From the NCBI RefSeq assembly GCF_004793545.1, contig NZ_SRYA01000012.1:47849-111848 (forward strand): a stretch of 64,000 nt of DNA, read 5' to 3'. Of this stretch, positions 10,078-19,162 are shown piece by piece. How positions within the stretch are numbered: the stretch's first letter is position 1; each line of letters starts with the position of its first letter. The notes beneath the pieces are model-generated. The model ran no database searches, was not told the origin of the DNA, and saw only the letters and a program-made list of their open reading frames with translations. Made by a program: the position numbers and the translations under genes. This stretch comes from Petralouisia muris. Lineage in GTDB: Bacteria; Bacillota; Clostridia; Lachnospirales; Lachnospiraceae.

Positions 10078-10821
10078 TTACATGCCCATGCCGCCGTCTA
10101 CCTGCAATACCTGGCCTGTAATATAAGATGCTTCCTCAGAAACTAAAAAGCACACTGCATTTGCCACTTCTTCCGCCTTGCCGAAACGTCCGAAAGGAAT
10201 CTGGGCTTTGCCGGCCTCCACAGCCGACTCCGGCAGTTTCTCCGTCATTTCTGTCTCAATAAATCCGGGAGCCACTGCATTGACGCGTATTTCTCTGGAA
10301 GCAAGCTCTCTGGCCAAAGATTTTGTAAACCCAATCACGCCTGCTTTGGAAGCCGCATAATTGGTCTGGCCTGGATTACCCAGAATACCGGAAATGGAAG
10401 AAATATTTACAATACATCCCGATTTCTGCTTTAACATCTGTCTTGCCGCATGTTTGGAGGTGTGAAACACCCCCTTTAAATTGGTGTCGAGCACTGCGTC
10501 AAATTCTTCTTCCTTCATCTTAAGAATCAGGTTATCTCTGGTAATTCCTGCATTATTTACCAAAATGTCCAGCCGCTTCTGCTCTGACACAATCTTCTTC
10601 ATCATGGCTTCCACCGCTTCCGGATCTGACACACTGCATCCAAAACTTACAGCCTTGCCGCCTTTTTTAATAATTTCAGATACTACCTGCTCTGCCGATT
10701 CCCTGGAACCATTATAATTTACAATCACCATGGCTCCCTCTTCCCCCAGCTTCAACGCTATGGCTCTGCCGATTCCCCGGGAAGCTCCGGTAACAAGAGC
10801 TGTTTTTCCTTCTAATCTCAT
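10078..10821 (-). CDS. fabG: 3-oxoacyl-ACP reductase
   Basis: 247-residue short-chain dehydrogenase that reduces 3-oxoacyl-ACP with NADPH. It has the cofactor loop TGASRGIG (11-18), NNAG (89-92) and the Ser-Tyr-Lys active site (S142, Y155 and K159 in NYAASK). The C-terminal YITGQVLQVDGGMGM is typical of FabG. It lies between fabD and fabF with 13-18 bp gaps. Confidence 0.95.
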   Translation of the reverse strand: MRLEGKTALVTGASRGIGRAIALKLGEEGAMVIVNYNGSRESAEQVVSEIIKKGGKAVSFGCSVSDPEAVEAMMKKIVSEQKRLDILVNNAGITRDNLILKMKEEEFDAVLDTNLKGVFHTSKHAARQMLKQKSGCIVNISSISGILGNPGQTNYAASKAGVIGFTKSLARELASREIRVNAVAPGFIETEMTEKLPESAVEAGKAQIPFGRFGKAEEVANAVCFLVSEEASYITGQVLQVDGGMGM

Positions 10822-10839
10822 TATGAATTCCCAGCCTTC

Positions 10840-11772
10840 CTATTTTACATCTACTTTCAGGATTTCCAGAAGTTTTTCCATATCTTCCACAGTTTCTACA
10901 TGGTAACTGTCAAGCTGCGGCGCAATTTTTTTCAGAAAACCGGACAGCGTTTTTTTAGGTCCGATTTCAATAAATGTGTCCACTCCTTCTGCCGCCATCA
11001 GCTCCACACTCTGCTGCCAGCGCACGGAAGAGGAAATCTGCTGCTCTAACAACCCTTTCACATCTTCTTTGTCCAGCACATATTCTGCTGTTACATTAGA
11101 AATATAAGGCGTGGTAAGTTCTCCGATTGACACATGTTCCAGTTCATCTGCCAGTTTCTTCCCGGCTTCTTCAAGCATTCTGGAATGGAATGGACCGCTG
11201 ACGTTCAAAGGCATACACCGTTTTGCACCGGCTTCTTTCATCTTTTCCGCCGCTTTATTTACCGCCTTTTCCTCTCCGCTGATAACAATCTGCCCTGGAC
11301 AGTTATAATTCGCCACTGAAACTATCCCTTCCGTCTCTTCACAGATTGTTTCCACTGTATTTGCGTCAAGGCCCATTACCGCCGTCATCGCTCCGCCGGT
11401 AGGAACCGCTTCCTGCATAAACTTGCCGCGTTTCACCACAAGCTCTAATGCATCCCGCATGCTTAAACCGCCGGAGGCTGTCAATGCGGCATATTCTCCT
11501 AAACTTAAACCTGCATTTACGGAAGAAGTCACTCCTTTTTCTTCCAGCACTCTTAAAATAGCAAGTTCTACCGTCAGCATTGCAATCTGTGTGTATTTTG
11601 TAATATGAAGATTGTCATTTTCCCGGAAAATCAACTCCTCCATTGCCATTCCGGATACTTTTCCCGCAATGGCAAACACTTCTTTTGCCCTGTCAAAATT
11701 CTCATAAAAATCTCTTCCCATTCCTGTGTACTGTGCACCCTGGCCTGGAAAGATAAATGCAATTTTTCTCAT
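10840..11772 (-). CDS. fabD: Malonyl-CoA:ACP transacylase
   Basis: 310 residues. It moves malonyl from CoA to ACP. The nucleophile is Ser90 in GLSLGEY, and the partner His is in SGPFHSRML near residue 198. The N-terminal FIFPGQGAQ motif is the family hallmark. The start codon is one base from the stop of fabK (11774), and GGAG lies upstream. Confidence 0.95.
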   Translation of the reverse strand: MRKIAFIFPGQGAQYTGMGRDFYENFDRAKEVFAIAGKVSGMAMEELIFRENDNLHITKYTQIAMLTVELAILRVLEEKGVTSSVNAGLSLGEYAALTASGGLSMRDALELVVKRGKFMQEAVPTGGAMTAVMGLDANTVETICEETEGIVSVANYNCPGQIVISGEEKAVNKAAEKMKEAGAKRCMPLNVSGPFHSRMLEEAGKKLADELEHVSIGELTTPYISNVTAEYVLDKEDVKGLLEQQISSSVRWQQSVELMAAEGVDTFIEIGPKKTLSGFLKKIAPQLDSYHVETVEDMEKLLEILKVDVK

Positions 11773-11773
11773 T

Positions 11774-12709
11774 TTACACTCCTTGCATCAAAGCTTTCGC
11801 TTCCTTCACTATCTCTTCTACAATTTCCTGACAAGTCTGCTCTTTATGAATCATTCCTGCAATCTGGCCTGCCATAACGGTTCCGTGCTTCACATCCCCC
11901 TCCATCACTGCATTCCGCAGGGAGCCTACGGTTAATAGCTCCAGTTCTTCAAAGGGAACGCCTTCCTGCTCTTTTTGTATGTATTCTTTTGTCATCTGAT
12001 TGCGGAGCTGGCGGATGGGATGGCCGTGGCTTCTCCCCGTTACCGCAGAATCAATATCTTTCGCCTTGATAATCCGTTCCTTATAATTGGGATGGCAGAT
12101 GGATTCTTTCGCCACCACAAATCTGGTCCCAAGCTGCACTGCCTCTGCGCCAAGCATAAAAGCGGCTGCCATTCCTCTCCCGTCGCCAATTCCGCCGGCG
12201 GCAATCACCGGCACCTTCACTGCATCCACAACCTGAGGCACCAATGTCATAGTGGTGGCTGCGCCGATATGCCCTCCGGATTCTGTGCCTTCTGCAATGA
12301 CTGCATCTGCACCGCCACGTTCCATCATTCTTGCCAGAGCCACACTTGCCACTACCGGAATTACTTTTGCTCCGGCTGCTTTCCACATTTCCATATATTT
12401 TCCAGGATTTCCGGCGCCGGTGGTAATAACAGGCACCTTCTCTTCCACAAGCACCTGGGCCACTTCATCGGCATAAGGGCTTAAAAGCATCACATTTACG
12501 CCAATAGGCTTATCCGTCAGCTCCCGCGCCTTACGGATTTCATTCCTTACCCAGTCTGCCGGGGCATTGGCCGCTCCGATAATTCCCAATCCACCGGCGG
12601 CAGACACTGCCGCTGCCAGATGATGTTCTGCCACCCAGGCCATTCCTCCCTGAATAACAGGAACCTCTATCTGTAACAGATCTGTAATTCTTGTTTTAAA
12701 CTGCTGCAT
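11774..12709 (-). CDS. fabK: Enoyl-ACP reductase II (FMN, FabK)
   Basis: 311-residue FMN TIM-barrel enoyl reductase, the triclosan-insensitive type used in place of FabI by many Clostridia and streptococci. Motifs are VIQGGMAWV, TTGAGNPGKY, EGTESGGHIG and PVIAAGGIGDGRG. Its position directly after acpP and before fabD is the classic fabK context, which makes this, rather than the gene at 3538, the main enoyl reductase. Confidence 0.93.
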   Translation of the reverse strand: MQQFKTRITDLLQIEVPVIQGGMAWVAEHHLAAAVSAAGGLGIIGAANAPADWVRNEIRKARELTDKPIGVNVMLLSPYADEVAQVLVEEKVPVITTGAGNPGKYMEMWKAAGAKVIPVVASVALARMMERGGADAVIAEGTESGGHIGAATTMTLVPQVVDAVKVPVIAAGGIGDGRGMAAAFMLGAEAVQLGTRFVVAKESICHPNYKERIIKAKDIDSAVTGRSHGHPIRQLRNQMTKEYIQKEQEGVPFEELELLTVGSLRNAVMEGDVKHGTVMAGQIAGMIHKEQTCQEIVEEIVKEAKALMQGV

Positions 12710-12712
12710 CTC

Positions 12713-12943
12713 TTATTCCACACCTTTTTCCTTCAAATACTCTACTACATCCCCAACTGTTGCCAGCTTCTCTAAGTCCTCTGAGGGGATTTCCACGGAA
12801 TATTCATCCTCTAAAGCCATAACCAGTTCAAATAAATCTAAAGAATCTGCTCCCAGGTCATCTTTAAAAGAAGTTTCCAATGTAATTCCATCTGCTTCTG
12901 TGCTCAACTGCTCTGCAATAATTTCTTTCATTCTTTCAAACAT
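12713..12943 (-). CDS. acpP: Acyl carrier protein
   Basis: 76 residues, acidic and all-helical, the normal size. The phosphopantetheine attachment serine is in [12 protein letters not shown]. It carries the growing acyl chain for every enzyme in the cluster. As the first gene of the operon it has AAAGGAG about 9 bases before the ATG and follows a strong promoter. Confidence 0.96.
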   Translation of the reverse strand: MFERMKEIIAEQLSTEADGITLETSFKDDLGADSLDLFELVMALEDEYSVEIPSEDLEKLATVGDVVEYLKEKGVE

Positions 12944-12985
12944 TTCTATAATCTCCTTTTAATCTTCAAATATTTTGACACTCAA

Positions 12986-13013
12986 AGTATATCACAAAAA
13001 AATCCTTTGTCAA
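12986..13013 (-). promoter_or_regulatory. Promoter of the fatty-acid synthesis operon
   Basis: On the minus strand TTGACA (13013-13008), a 16-bp spacer and TATACT (12991-12986) form a near-consensus sigma-A promoter 43 bp before acpP. No other comparable promoter is seen before accDA, so the whole run down to 4709, and perhaps 3538, may be one transcript. Confidence 0.7.
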
Positions 13014-13034
13014 TCAAAAAATACGATTTTTTTC

Positions 13035-13069
13035 CATATGATAGTAGAAATTTTTCCTTGCATATGATA
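13035..13069. repeat. Direct repeat CATATGATA x2 in the acpP/HD-GYP intergenic region
   Basis: The nonamer CATATGATA occurs at 13035-13043 and 13061-13069, 26 bp apart, upstream of the acpP promoter and before the divergent HD-GYP gene. The spacing puts both on nearly the same DNA face, so they could be a regulator site. They do not resemble the FabT or FapR operators I know. Confidence 0.35.
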
Positions 13070-13155
13070 TGCTATTCATAATAAGATTTATGAATTATAT
13101 GACAGAGCTCTTCAAACGGGAATCTGCTGCTGTCACAACAAAGGGGGAAACCATA

Positions 13156-14262
13156 ATGATCAAAACAGCTACAAAAGATTTGTCCGCAGGAATGGTGACT
13201 GCCGAACCCGTGTACAGTAAGACAGGGCAGCTTCTCTTCCCTGCAAATACCATACTGACTTCTCAGCAAATTACTTATCTTGAATTCTATGGCGTTGAGT
13301 TTATTTCCATTATTCCGGAAAAGGATATCAATGACACTTCTTTGGATACTGCATCGCCTGCCTCGGAAGCAAATCGTGAAACTTATGCCCAGAAAGTAAA
13401 GAAAAGCCGTAAATTCCACGAATTTAAAGTAGACTTTAACAAGAAAACAAATATGCTGAAGGATTGTTATAAGCAGTTAATCGATAAGAAAGAACCGTTA
13501 GATCCCGATGCGCTTCTGGATCAGGTCAGCAGCCTGTATTCCAACCACCTTACATCCCTTTCTGTATTTGATATGCTGCATAACATGCGCCAGATTGACG
13601 ACACTACCTATGCTCACAGCATCAATGTAGCCATCATCTCCCGTATGATGGGAGAATGGCTGGACATATCCGGAGAAGAACTAGAGACTCTGACTCTGGC
13701 AGGACTGCTTCATGACATTGGAAAGTGCATGATTGATCCAAAAGTGCTCAATAAATCGGGGCCTTTGACAGAAGAAGAGTCTAAACATGTCCAAGAACAT
13801 CCGACTCTGGGACTTCAGATTCTTACCGATAGTCAAAGCGCTGTTGATGAACGGATACGTTCTGCCGTTTTGATGCACCATGAACGCTGTGACGGTTCCG
13901 GCTATCCTTCTGGGCTGAAAGGAAATGAAATCTCAGATTTTGCCAAAATCATTGCGATTGCTGACGTATATGACGCTATGACCAGCAACCGCTGCCACCG
14001 GAAGGGTCTTTGCCCCTTTGACGTGATTGCCACCTTTGAACGAAAAGGATTTGAGCGGTACGAAACGAAATATCTGCTGCCATTCCTCTACCATATTATT
14101 GATACTTACATCGGCAATTCAGTTCTGTTAAACGACGGTTCTTCTGGAAAGGTTATAATGATTAACCGGCAATTTCTTTCCCGTCCCGTGGTCAGCACTG
14201 CCGCCGTTACCTATCTGGATTTGTCCAAGCATCCGGAACTCTATATTCAGGCTATTATATAG
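13156..14262 (+). CDS. HD-GYP domain protein (putative cyclic-di-GMP phosphodiesterase)
   Basis: 368 residues. An N-terminal region of about 120 residues resembles DUF3391-like leaders. The HD-GYP domain follows with LLHDIGK, then HHERCDGSGYP and DVYDAMTS, so the metal ligands and the GYP triad are present. It should cleave cyclic di-GMP or a related dinucleotide. I start it at the ATG at 13156 because AAGGGGG lies 8 bases upstream; an ATG at 13069 would add 29 unconvincing residues. It is followed 15 bp later by the DUF1292 gene. Confidence 0.88.
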   Translation: MIKTATKDLSAGMVTAEPVYSKTGQLLFPANTILTSQQITYLEFYGVEFISIIPEKDINDTSLDTASPASEANRETYAQKVKKSRKFHEFKVDFNKKTNMLKDCYKQLIDKKEPLDPDALLDQVSSLYSNHLTSLSVFDMLHNMRQIDDTTYAHSINVAIISRMMGEWLDISGEELETLTLAGLLHDIGKCMIDPKVLNKSGPLTEEESKHVQEHPTLGLQILTDSQSAVDERIRSAVLMHHERCDGSGYPSGLKGNEISDFAKIIAIADVYDAMTSNRCHRKGLCPFDVIATFERKGFERYETKYLLPFLYHIIDTYIGNSVLLNDGSSGKVIMINRQFLSRPVVSTAAVTYLDLSKHPELYIQAII

Positions 14263-14277
14263 GAAAGGAGCCGCCCC

Positions 14278-14619
14278 ATGAGCAATAAGCCAAATACCCA
14301 CTCAGAACATGACGTATTAGAAGAGGATGATTCTGACATCCGCGTTACGCTATCTATGGATGATAATTCCGAAGTGGAATGCCGGATTCTGACTATTTTT
14401 GAAATGGAGGATCAGGATTACATTGCACTGCTTCCTTTGGACGAAGAGGGCGATGACAATGAAGAGGGCGAGGTCTTTATCTACCGCTATTTCGAAGATG
14501 ATGACGGCAACCCCTCATTGGAAAATATTGAAGAAGAAAAGGAATTTCAGGCAGTTTCAGCGTGCTTTGATGATTTGCTGGAAGAAGCAGAATGGGATGC
14601 CCTGCTGGAAGATGATTAG
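14278..14619 (+). CDS. DUF1292 family protein
   Basis: 113 very acidic residues. The core (EVECRILTIFEMEDQDYIAL, then GEVFIYRYFED) is the DUF1292/YrzB pattern found across Firmicutes, of unknown function. AGGAAAGGAG lies just before the ATG. It is the second gene of a two-gene unit with the HD-GYP gene and ends at a large shared hairpin. Confidence 0.85.
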   Translation: MSNKPNTHSEHDVLEEDDSDIRVTLSMDDNSEVECRILTIFEMEDQDYIALLPLDEEGDDNEEGEVFIYRYFEDDDGNPSLENIEEEKEFQAVSACFDDLLEEAEWDALLEDD

Positions 14620-14650
14620 CACTGCAGCACCCACAAGAATGATTTTTCCC

Positions 14651-14685
14651 AGGCGCAGGCAGCGGTTATTCCGCTGCCTGCGCCT
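14651..14685. terminator. Hairpin between convergent DUF1292 and UvrD-like genes
   Basis: A perfect 15-bp inverted repeat (14651-14665 with 14671-14685) encloses a 5-base loop. The stop codon of the UvrD-like gene lies in the loop, so the last codons of that gene form one arm. T-tracts are weak on both sides, so it may work as a bidirectional terminator or 3'-end stabiliser. Confidence 0.65.
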
Positions 14686-16525
14686 GCATTTCTTCCACAA
14701 ACCTGGAAACATCCACTTCTCTTCCATTGTACTTCTTTACACTGTGGATATACAAATTTTCTTTTGCCCTGGTAACGCCTACATAAAACATTCTGCGTTC
14801 CTCCTGTAAATCTGCATCCAGAACAGCTTTTTTGTAGGGCATCAGTTCTTCATTTACGTCGATGATATGCACTCTTTTATATTCCAGCCCTTTTGCACTA
14901 TGGAGGGTGGCAAGGGAAACGCATTCAGAAAGCATCTCCTGCTGTTTTTTCTGCCGTTGTAATTCTTTTGTATATTCTTCCATATGGGCAAACCATTCTT
15001 CATAGGTACAGAATTCTTTGGCTCCGTCCTGCAGTTCTTCCAGCACCTCCAGCAGATTGTCTTCACTAATCCTCCGATATTGGGCGTAAGTTTTCAAAAA
15101 TTCCTCATAACCAATTCCCATACGGATATAATTGATGGCTGCAAAAGGACCTGTTCTGCTTAACACCCGCAAATCACCTTCTAACTGCTCAATCCGCTCC
15201 GCTACCCAATGCTGTTTTTTATCATAAAAGTATTCTGCCCAGACATCAAGGGCAATGGTATCTTCTTCCAGGCTCTCTCTGGTAATATAGCGGTTGGGCC
15301 GGTTCATAATCTGCAGAAAATCTTTCCTTGCCCGGCTTCCCTGAGCCAGCCGTATGTAAGTTAAAATATCCCGGGTAATCCAGTGCTCATAGAGATTAGG
15401 AATATTATCTCTGGTGCGAAAAGGAATATTATACGCCATGAGCTGGGACATAAACAGCCGGGGCTGAGTGTTGGTTCGAAACAGCACTGCGCAGTCATTA
15501 TAGCTGTCCCCTTCCCTGCAATCCTTTAAAATCTGTTCAATAATTGCTTTTCCTTCTTCCTTCTGGTTCTCCCAGAGGAAATACTTTACGCCCTGCCTGT
15601 TATCCTGACCAGCCTGGCATATCCCCGGCTGTATCTTTTTATCAAACCGTTCTGCATTGTGAGAAATCAGCCGCAGGGAGGATTCCACTACAGCAGGACA
15701 GGAGCGGTAATTAATATCCAATAATACCCTCCCTGCCTTGGGATATGCTTCTTCAAATCCCAGCATCAATTCTGGTTTTGCTCCCCGGAACCGGTAAATG
15801 GACTGATCATCATCTCCCACCACAAAGAGATTGTTTTCCGGCAGCGCCAGCATTTTTACAATATCAAACTGCAGGCGGTTGATATCCTGAAATTCATCAA
15901 TCAGGATATACTGATATTTTCTCTGCCATGCGGACAGAATATCCTTTCTTTGGTCGAACAGTTCATAACAGTATACCAGCATATCGTCAAAATCAATCAG
16001 GCGGCTCTGTTTCATCCTGCTGTCATAATTCCGATAAATCTGTTCAAAAATCTCTTTGCCGCAATTTTTGGAATAATAATGTTCCAGAGAAATTCCTGTG
16101 TTTTTCATCAAAGAAATTTCACCCAGCAAATCTCCGGCAAATTCATTTTCATCCTGGTATTCCAGATGCATCTTTTGAATAATTTCTTTCATAAACTGGA
16201 ATCTCTGCTCTTCCCGGATAATATTTCCTCCGTGGAACCCATAGGCATGTTTCAGAATATGAAAAAAGACGGCATGAAAGGTACCGAAGGTCACTGGATA
16301 ATTCTTTCCGCCCATCAGACGAAAAAAACGCTCCTTCATCTCTGATGCAGCCGCTTTGGTAAATGTAATCACAAGAATATGGGATGGATCTATCCCCTGA
16401 CTGGCAATCAACTGTTTCGTTCGCTCTGTGATAACGGAGGTCTTGCCAGACCCCGGGCCTGCCAGTACCAGCATAGGCCCGTTGATATGTCTGACCGCTT
16501 CCGCCTGAGATCTGTTTAAACTCAT
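14666..16525 (-). CDS. UvrD/PcrA-type superfamily 1 DNA helicase (short form)
   Basis: 619 residues, shorter than UvrD/PcrA (about 720-740). Motifs in order: Q motif (LNRSQAEAV), Walker A GPGSGKT (23-29), TFTKAAASEM, DEFQD (motif II), GDDDQSIYRFRGA (motif III), NYRSC and ATLHSAKGLEYKRV, with VGVTRAKENLYI near the end. It unwinds DNA 3'-5' in repair or replication restart. The C-terminal Tudor-like tail of PcrA is absent. It lies 3 bp downstream of gltX. Confidence 0.9.
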   Translation of the reverse strand: MSLNRSQAEAVRHINGPMLVLAGPGSGKTSVITERTKQLIASQGIDPSHILVITFTKAAASEMKERFFRLMGGKNYPVTFGTFHAVFFHILKHAYGFHGGNIIREEQRFQFMKEIIQKMHLEYQDENEFAGDLLGEISLMKNTGISLEHYYSKNCGKEIFEQIYRNYDSRMKQSRLIDFDDMLVYCYELFDQRKDILSAWQRKYQYILIDEFQDINRLQFDIVKMLALPENNLFVVGDDDQSIYRFRGAKPELMLGFEEAYPKAGRVLLDINYRSCPAVVESSLRLISHNAERFDKKIQPGICQAGQDNRQGVKYFLWENQKEEGKAIIEQILKDCREGDSYNDCAVLFRTNTQPRLFMSQLMAYNIPFRTRDNIPNLYEHWITRDILTYIRLAQGSRARKDFLQIMNRPNRYITRESLEEDTIALDVWAEYFYDKKQHWVAERIEQLEGDLRVLSRTGPFAAINYIRMGIGYEEFLKTYAQYRRISEDNLLEVLEELQDGAKEFCTYEEWFAHMEEYTKELQRQKKQQEMLSECVSLATLHSAKGLEYKRVHIIDVNEELMPYKKAVLDADLQEERRMFYVGVTRAKENLYIHSVKKYNGREVDVSRFVEEMQAQAAE

Positions 16526-16528
16526 AAA

Positions 16529-17989
16529 TTATAATTCCTTCTCCAGTTTTACAATGGCTGCCTTAAGCCTTGCCACAGATTCTTCCCTTCCAAGAACTTC
16601 CATCAGCTCTGTAGCTCCCCCAGGCGTCATCTGCTTGCCGGATACCGCAGTGCGCACCGGCCACATGGCATAGCCGTTCTTGCATCCTTTGTCCTTTACA
16701 TAATTGCAGAGCGTCTCATATAATGCATCATTGGAATAGTCCTCCTGCGCTTCAAAAATGGGCAGAAGTTCCCGCAGTACCTCAAGGGAAGATTCTGGCG
16801 TGGTCTTCATTTTCTTATGGGCATACATAGACACATCATATTCCGGCACGGCTTCAAAGAAATCCACATGCTCTGCAATATCCGGAAAAATTTCAATTCT
16901 GGTCTTTACCATAGCTGCAATCTTTTTCAGGTCATACTCCTTCTTCACAGCCTCTTTCAAATAGGGTTCTGCCAACTCATAGAACCGGTCGAAATCCATG
17001 GCTTTTAAATATTCCCCATTCATCCATTTTAATTTTACCATGTCAAAGACGGCAGGAGATTTACTGATTCTGTGATAATCAAATTCCTGAATCAATTCTT
17101 CTAAAGAGAAAATTTCCCGGTTCTCCTCCGGACTCCACCCCAAAAGCGCAATAAAGTTCACAACTGCTTCGGTCACAAACCCCTGCTCCAGCAAATCTTC
17201 AAAGGATGCATGTCCGCTCCGCTTGGAAAGTTTCTTATGGTTTTCATCGGTGATCAGGGGCAGATGGATATATACCGGCGATTCCCAGCCAAAGGCATCA
17301 TAAAGACGCTGATATTTAGGGGAAGAAGAAAGATATTCATTTCCTCTCACTACATGGGTAATGTTCATCGTATGGTCGTCCACCACATTTGCGAAATTGT
17401 AAGTAGGATATCCGTCGGATTTAATCAGGATCATATCATCCAGCTCTGCATTTTCCACCGTAATGTCTCCGTACAATTCATCATGGAACGTGGTGGTTCC
17501 TTCTTTTGGAATATTCTGCCGGATCACAAAGGGCTTTCCGGCAGCCAGATTTGCTTTCACCTCTTCCTCTGACAAAGACAGACAGTGTTTGTCATACATC
17601 ATAATTTCCTTGCCTTCTACAATCTCTGTCTTTAAAGATTCCAGACGTTCTCTGTCACAGAAACAGTAATATGCCTCTCCTTTTTCTACTAATTCCAGGG
17701 CATATTTCATGTAGATTCCTGTCTGCATCCGCTCACTCTGCACATAAGGGCCGAATCCTCCGTCCTTGTCAGGGCCTTCGTCATGCTTTAACCCGGCCTT
17801 ATCCAACGTACGGTAAATAATGTCTGTGGCTCCTTCCACAAAACGCTCCTGATCGGTATCTTCAATCCGAAGCATAAAATCTCCGCCTTCATGTTTTGCA
17901 ATTAAAAATTCATACAATGCGGAGCGCAGGTTGCCCACATGCATTTTCCCTGTGGGGCTTGGCGCGTATCTTGTTCTGATTTTACTCAT
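16529..17989 (-). CDS. gltX: Glutamyl-tRNA synthetase
   Basis: 486 residues, normal for bacterial GluRS. It charges tRNA-Glu (and possibly tRNA-Gln) with glutamate. The class I HIGH-type motif is [12 protein letters not shown] near residues 9-20 and the KMSKS-type motif is KLSKR near 255. The N-terminal catalytic and C-terminal anticodon-binding parts are both present. It is followed directly by the UvrD-like helicase and preceded by a small conserved-looking gene. Confidence 0.95.
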   Translation of the reverse strand: MSKIRTRYAPSPTGKMHVGNLRSALYEFLIAKHEGGDFMLRIEDTDQERFVEGATDIIYRTLDKAGLKHDEGPDKDGGFGPYVQSERMQTGIYMKYALELVEKGEAYYCFCDRERLESLKTEIVEGKEIMMYDKHCLSLSEEEVKANLAAGKPFVIRQNIPKEGTTTFHDELYGDITVENAELDDMILIKSDGYPTYNFANVVDDHTMNITHVVRGNEYLSSSPKYQRLYDAFGWESPVYIHLPLITDENHKKLSKRSGHASFEDLLEQGFVTEAVVNFIALLGWSPEENREIFSLEELIQEFDYHRISKSPAVFDMVKLKWMNGEYLKAMDFDRFYELAEPYLKEAVKKEYDLKKIAAMVKTRIEIFPDIAEHVDFFEAVPEYDVSMYAHKKMKTTPESSLEVLRELLPIFEAQEDYSNDALYETLCNYVKDKGCKNGYAMWPVRTAVSGKQMTPGGATELMEVLGREESVARLKAAIVKLEKEL

Positions 17990-18026
17990 CTATCTTCTCC
18001 TTTACCGGGAATCTCCCATTGCATTT

Positions 18027-18191
18027 TTATATTTCAACGTTAAAAAAGTCCAACATATATGTTATCTCCGACAAGCTGATGGCTGCATCGTGAATGGCGC
18101 CTAAATCTTTTTTCTGAAAGCCATCCTCTAATTTCCGTCTGGAAACTTCAAACATTTCCTTCAAGTCTTCTTCTTTGATATCCATATCCAT
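18027..18191 (-). CDS. Small acidic helical protein, unknown function
   Basis: 54 residues starting MDMDIKEEDLKEMF. AAGGAG lies 8 bases before this ATG, whereas upstream in-frame codons (to 18341) run through the promoter region and have no ribosome site. The protein is predicted to be two amphipathic helices. I do not recognise the family. It probably heads the gltX-helicase transcript. Confidence 0.6.
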   Translation of the reverse strand: MDMDIKEEDLKEMFEVSRRKLEDGFQKKDLGAIHDAAISLSEITYMLDFFNVEI

Positions 18192-18245
18192 GATCGAGTT
18201 CTCCTTTCTTCTGCCTGCTGTACAGGACTTTTCGCTACATTTTCC

Positions 18246-18274
18246 TATTATACAACTATTTTCCCATAATAAAA
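18246..18274 (-). promoter_or_regulatory. Putative promoter for the small gene-gltX-helicase unit
   Basis: Minus strand: TATAAT at 18251-18246 with a weak TTTTTA 17 bp upstream (18274-18269), 55 bp before the start codon at 18191. Confidence 0.45.
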
Positions 18275-18349
18275 AGAGTTTCCTGCAAGAAAAATGAAAA
18301 AGATTGCCGCATAAGTTAGCGTAACAAGGGTTTCCCATCAAATAAGAAA

Positions 18350-18385
18350 AGCCCTGGCTCTTCCTCTTGAGACAGAACCAGGACT
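18350..18385 (-). terminator. Rho-independent terminator of hsp20
   Basis: Downstream of hsp20 on the minus strand, AGTCCTGGTTCT pairs with AGAGCCAGGGCT (two G-U pairs) around a 12-base loop and is followed by TTTTCTTATTT (18350-18341). Confidence 0.85.
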
Positions 18386-18406
18386 TCCTATATGCAAATA
18401 GAATAT

Positions 18407-18856
18407 TTATTTAATTGTTATATACTTTCTGTCCTCCACGGCCGGAATCTCTTTCTTGGGAACGATAAGTTTCAGAATGCCGTTTTCAAAGCTGGCGTGA
18501 ATATCCTCCTGCCTTACTTCTTTCCCTACAAAAAAGCTTCTCTGACAGCTTCCCATGTAACGTTCCCGGCGTACAAACTTTCCTTTTTCATCTTTCTCTT
18601 CCTTATTGATATTGCGTTCTGCAGAAATCGTCAAATATCCGTCCTTCAAATCTGCTTTTAAATCTTTCTTCTCGTATCCCGGCAATTCCACTTCCAACTG
18701 ATATTTGTCTCCCAAATCCTGAATATCGGTAGACATATAGGAAGCGCTGTTCATGCTGCCGAAGGGTGAGCGAAAAGCGTCCCGGAACATATTGTCAAAA
18801 GAATCATTAAAAAAATCATTGCTGAGACTGGTATTGAAAATACTTGGTACTAACAT
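18407..18856 (-). CDS. Small heat-shock protein, Hsp20/alpha-crystallin
   Basis: 149 residues with an alpha-crystallin domain: YQLEVELPGYEKKDLKADL in the middle and the C-terminal ENGILKLIVPKKE. It acts as an ATP-independent holdase for unfolding proteins. The start at 18856 has AGGAGGAAGG upstream; the open frame extends to 18994 but that part is leader DNA carrying the promoter. A CIRCE operator overlaps its -35 box, so HrcA should repress it. An integrated element abuts the operator. Confidence 0.93.
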   Translation of the reverse strand: MLVPSIFNTSLSNDFFNDSFDNMFRDAFRSPFGSMNSASYMSTDIQDLGDKYQLEVELPGYEKKDLKADLKDGYLTISAERNINKEEKDEKGKFVRRERYMGSCQRSFFVGKEVRQEDIHASFENGILKLIVPKKEIPAVEDRKYITIK

Positions 18857-18965
18857 AGGTCCTTCCTCCTTACAAATGCTTCTATGATTATTATTTGTTA
18901 TTTTGATAGCTTTATGCCAAAACAAAAGGAGTATTTCAAGTTTGCTTTTGTTTTGTTCTAACCGT

Positions 18966-18994
18966 ACTATAACGCCTATTATTAGCAATGTCAA
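18966..18994 (-). promoter_or_regulatory. hsp20 promoter
   Basis: Minus strand: perfect TTGACA (18994-18989), 17-bp spacer and TATAGT (18971-18966), about 110 bp before the hsp20 ATG. The -35 box lies inside the CIRCE inverted repeat, which fits repression by HrcA. Confidence 0.8.
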
Positions 18995-19008
18995 GAGGTG
19001 AGTGCTAA
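18982..19008 (-). promoter_or_regulatory. CIRCE operator (HrcA-binding inverted repeat)
   Basis: On the minus strand the site reads TTAGCACTC, nine bases, CATTGCTAA. The known CIRCE consensus is TTAGCACTC-N9-GAGTGCTAA, so one arm is perfect and the other matches 7 of 9. The perfect arm (19000-19008) is also part of the 17-bp repeat that bounds the integrated element. Confidence 0.8.
18992..19008 (+). repeat. attL: left 17-bp direct repeat of the element
   Basis: CAAGAGGTGAGTGCTAA, identical to 28033-28049. It overlaps the last three bases of the hsp20 -35 box and holds one full CIRCE arm. A further TGAAAATTTTAT is shared just inside (19016-19027) and at 28057-28068. Confidence 0.8.
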
Positions 19009-19121
19009 AATTGTGTGAAAATTTTATGAAGTAACGATTTTATGCGGTTTCCGGCTGTTCATGCTTATATATTTTATCTGATTTACATACCATTTACACA
19101 TTTTTTTTGCTTTTTACACAT

Positions 19122-19157
19122 AGAGAACCGCCATCCAATCATTGACGGCGGTTCTCT
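19122..19157 (-). other. Strong hairpin after the integrase gene
   Basis: A perfect 11-bp inverted repeat (19122-19132 with 19147-19157) lies just past the integrase stop. No T-tract follows on the minus strand, so it is a weak terminator at best; it may be a 3'-end or an integrase arm-region structure. Confidence 0.5.
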
Positions 19158-19162
19158 AGCTA

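Noticed and set aside
13031..13070. FapR or FabT operator before acpP
   Set aside because: The CATATGATA repeats do not match either known operator, so no regulator is claimed.
19122..19157. Hairpin taken as the integrase terminator
   Set aside because: The stem is perfect, but no T-tract follows on the transcribed strand, so it is listed only as a structure.
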